64,000 bases of DNA from NCBI GenBank assembly GCA_964585385.1, contig CAZPDP010000007.1:33022-97021 (forward strand), written 5' to 3'. The notes beneath the pieces were generated by a model that saw only the letters and a list, made by a program, of their open reading frames with translations, was not told where the DNA came from and did no database searches. The number at the start of each line of letters is the position of its first letter. Position 1 is the first letter of the stretch. The translations under genes were made by a program, and so were the position numbers. Below, piece by piece: positions 63,723 to 64,000 of the stretch. The DNA comes from JAGXLC01 sp964585385. GTDB lineage: Bacteria > Bacteroidota > Bacteroidia > Bacteroidales > UBA12077.

Positions 63723-64000
63723 AAGAATGCTTTATAAAGCGACTAATTTAAATCTTTTTGGTTTAATAATTGACATCAACTTTTACCTGAGTTGAGCTGT
63801 TTCACGATTTTTACCGGGATAGTAAAAAAACGCTTTATTTATCAGGCAGCTGCCGGACGACTTAGAAATTGCCGGTTTTTCACCGAATTTGTAGCCTGTC
63901 CCCTACACAGAGTGTCGGGAAGGTGAAAACCTTACAATTTCTTTGTCCCCGACACTTCGTGTACGGGGCAATTGGGGTTTTAATAATCAATTCTAACAAC
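63723..64000. repeat. Intergenic palindromic repeat array (cut by window edge)
   Basis: No gene. Two near-palindromic units with ACAC/GTGT arms, at 63900-63919 and 63947-63968, alternate with inverted copies of a second element: 63866-63884 (AAATTGCCGGTTTTTCACC) and 63922-63940 (GGTGAAAACCTTACAATTT). A third partial copy, CAATTGGGGTTTT, starts at 63969. Each palindrome is preceded by TGTCCCC or TTGTCCCC. The order is A-B-A'-B'-A. The array may continue past the right edge. Confidence 0.7.

Noticed and set aside
63866..63981. A CRISPR array
   Set aside because: There are too few units, spacers are not of even length, and the repeated parts are palindromes in alternating orientation rather than direct repeats; no cas gene is present.

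Overview
The window looks like chromosomal DNA of a Bacteroidetes (Bacteroidota) species, probably from the Bacteroidales/Marinilabiliales side of the phylum. The evidence is low GC, the near absence of Shine-Dalgarno sites, several TAnnTTTG -7 boxes typical of this phylum, and many phylum-typical families: the BT_3928 DoxX-like protein, a DUF6452/DUF6048 pair, DUF5063, a START-like protein, an OstA-like protein, LptF/G with a large insert, and double-parvulin periplasmic proteins. Glycine betaine uptake suggests an osmotically variable or saline habitat, and a tungsten-type aldehyde:ferredoxin oxidoreductase suggests anaerobic or fermentative metabolism. The taxonomic reading is an inference from gene families, not from a marker gene.

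Layout. 1-4170 (minus): a glycine betaine ABC transporter (lipoprotein cut by the window edge, permease, CBS-containing ATPase), then a separate outer-membrane barrel gene. 4171-4674 is gene-free and holds two hairpins, followed by tRNA-Phe. 4943-6807 (plus): M16 peptidase and an O-methyltransferase. 6809-13698 (minus): a DUF4384-like secreted protein, an HD hydrolase, an LVIVD propeller, the trio DUF5063 / 3'-5' exonuclease / RlmI-like methyltransferase, and RecQ. 13845-21074 (plus): guaB, two double-parvulin proteins around a small lipoprotein, and an OstA-like protein, ending at a strong terminator. 21110-23566 (minus): a DUF2795 protein, PduO-type cobalamin adenosyltransferase, an orphan LolD/MacB-like ATPase and a methyltransferase. 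23633-26579 (plus): recG and a DUF3108 protein.

26698-45750 (minus) is one long surface-polysaccharide locus of 17 genes. It holds nucleotide-sugar genes at the promoter-proximal end (WlbA-like oxidoreductase, UDP-sugar 6-dehydrogenase, UDP-glucuronate 4-epimerase), then a FemAB-like GNAT, a polysaccharide deacetylase, five glycosyltransferases, two Wzx flippases, an acetyltransferase, a Wzy-like polymerase, a sulfotransferase, a DegT aminotransferase and a PglC-like initiating sugar transferase. The parts fit a Wzx/Wzy-dependent glycan that is probably acidic and may be sulfated.

45868-48089 (minus): TPR protein, DUF6048, DUF6452 and a peptide deformylase with unusual motifs. 48223-54388: the BT_3928-type protein, an orphan DppB-like permease, an aldehyde ferredoxin oxidoreductase (minus), tpiA and prmA. 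54498-59135: a 1545-residue secreted beta-rich protein of unknown function. Then tRNA-Met, the START-like protein, LptF/G and ribBA (plus) and a DUF4405-type membrane protein (minus). The last ~135 bases hold an array of interleaved palindromic repeats cut by the window edge. A recurring theme is envelope biogenesis: parvulin chaperones, OstA-like, LptF/G, the polysaccharide locus and possibly the giant protein.
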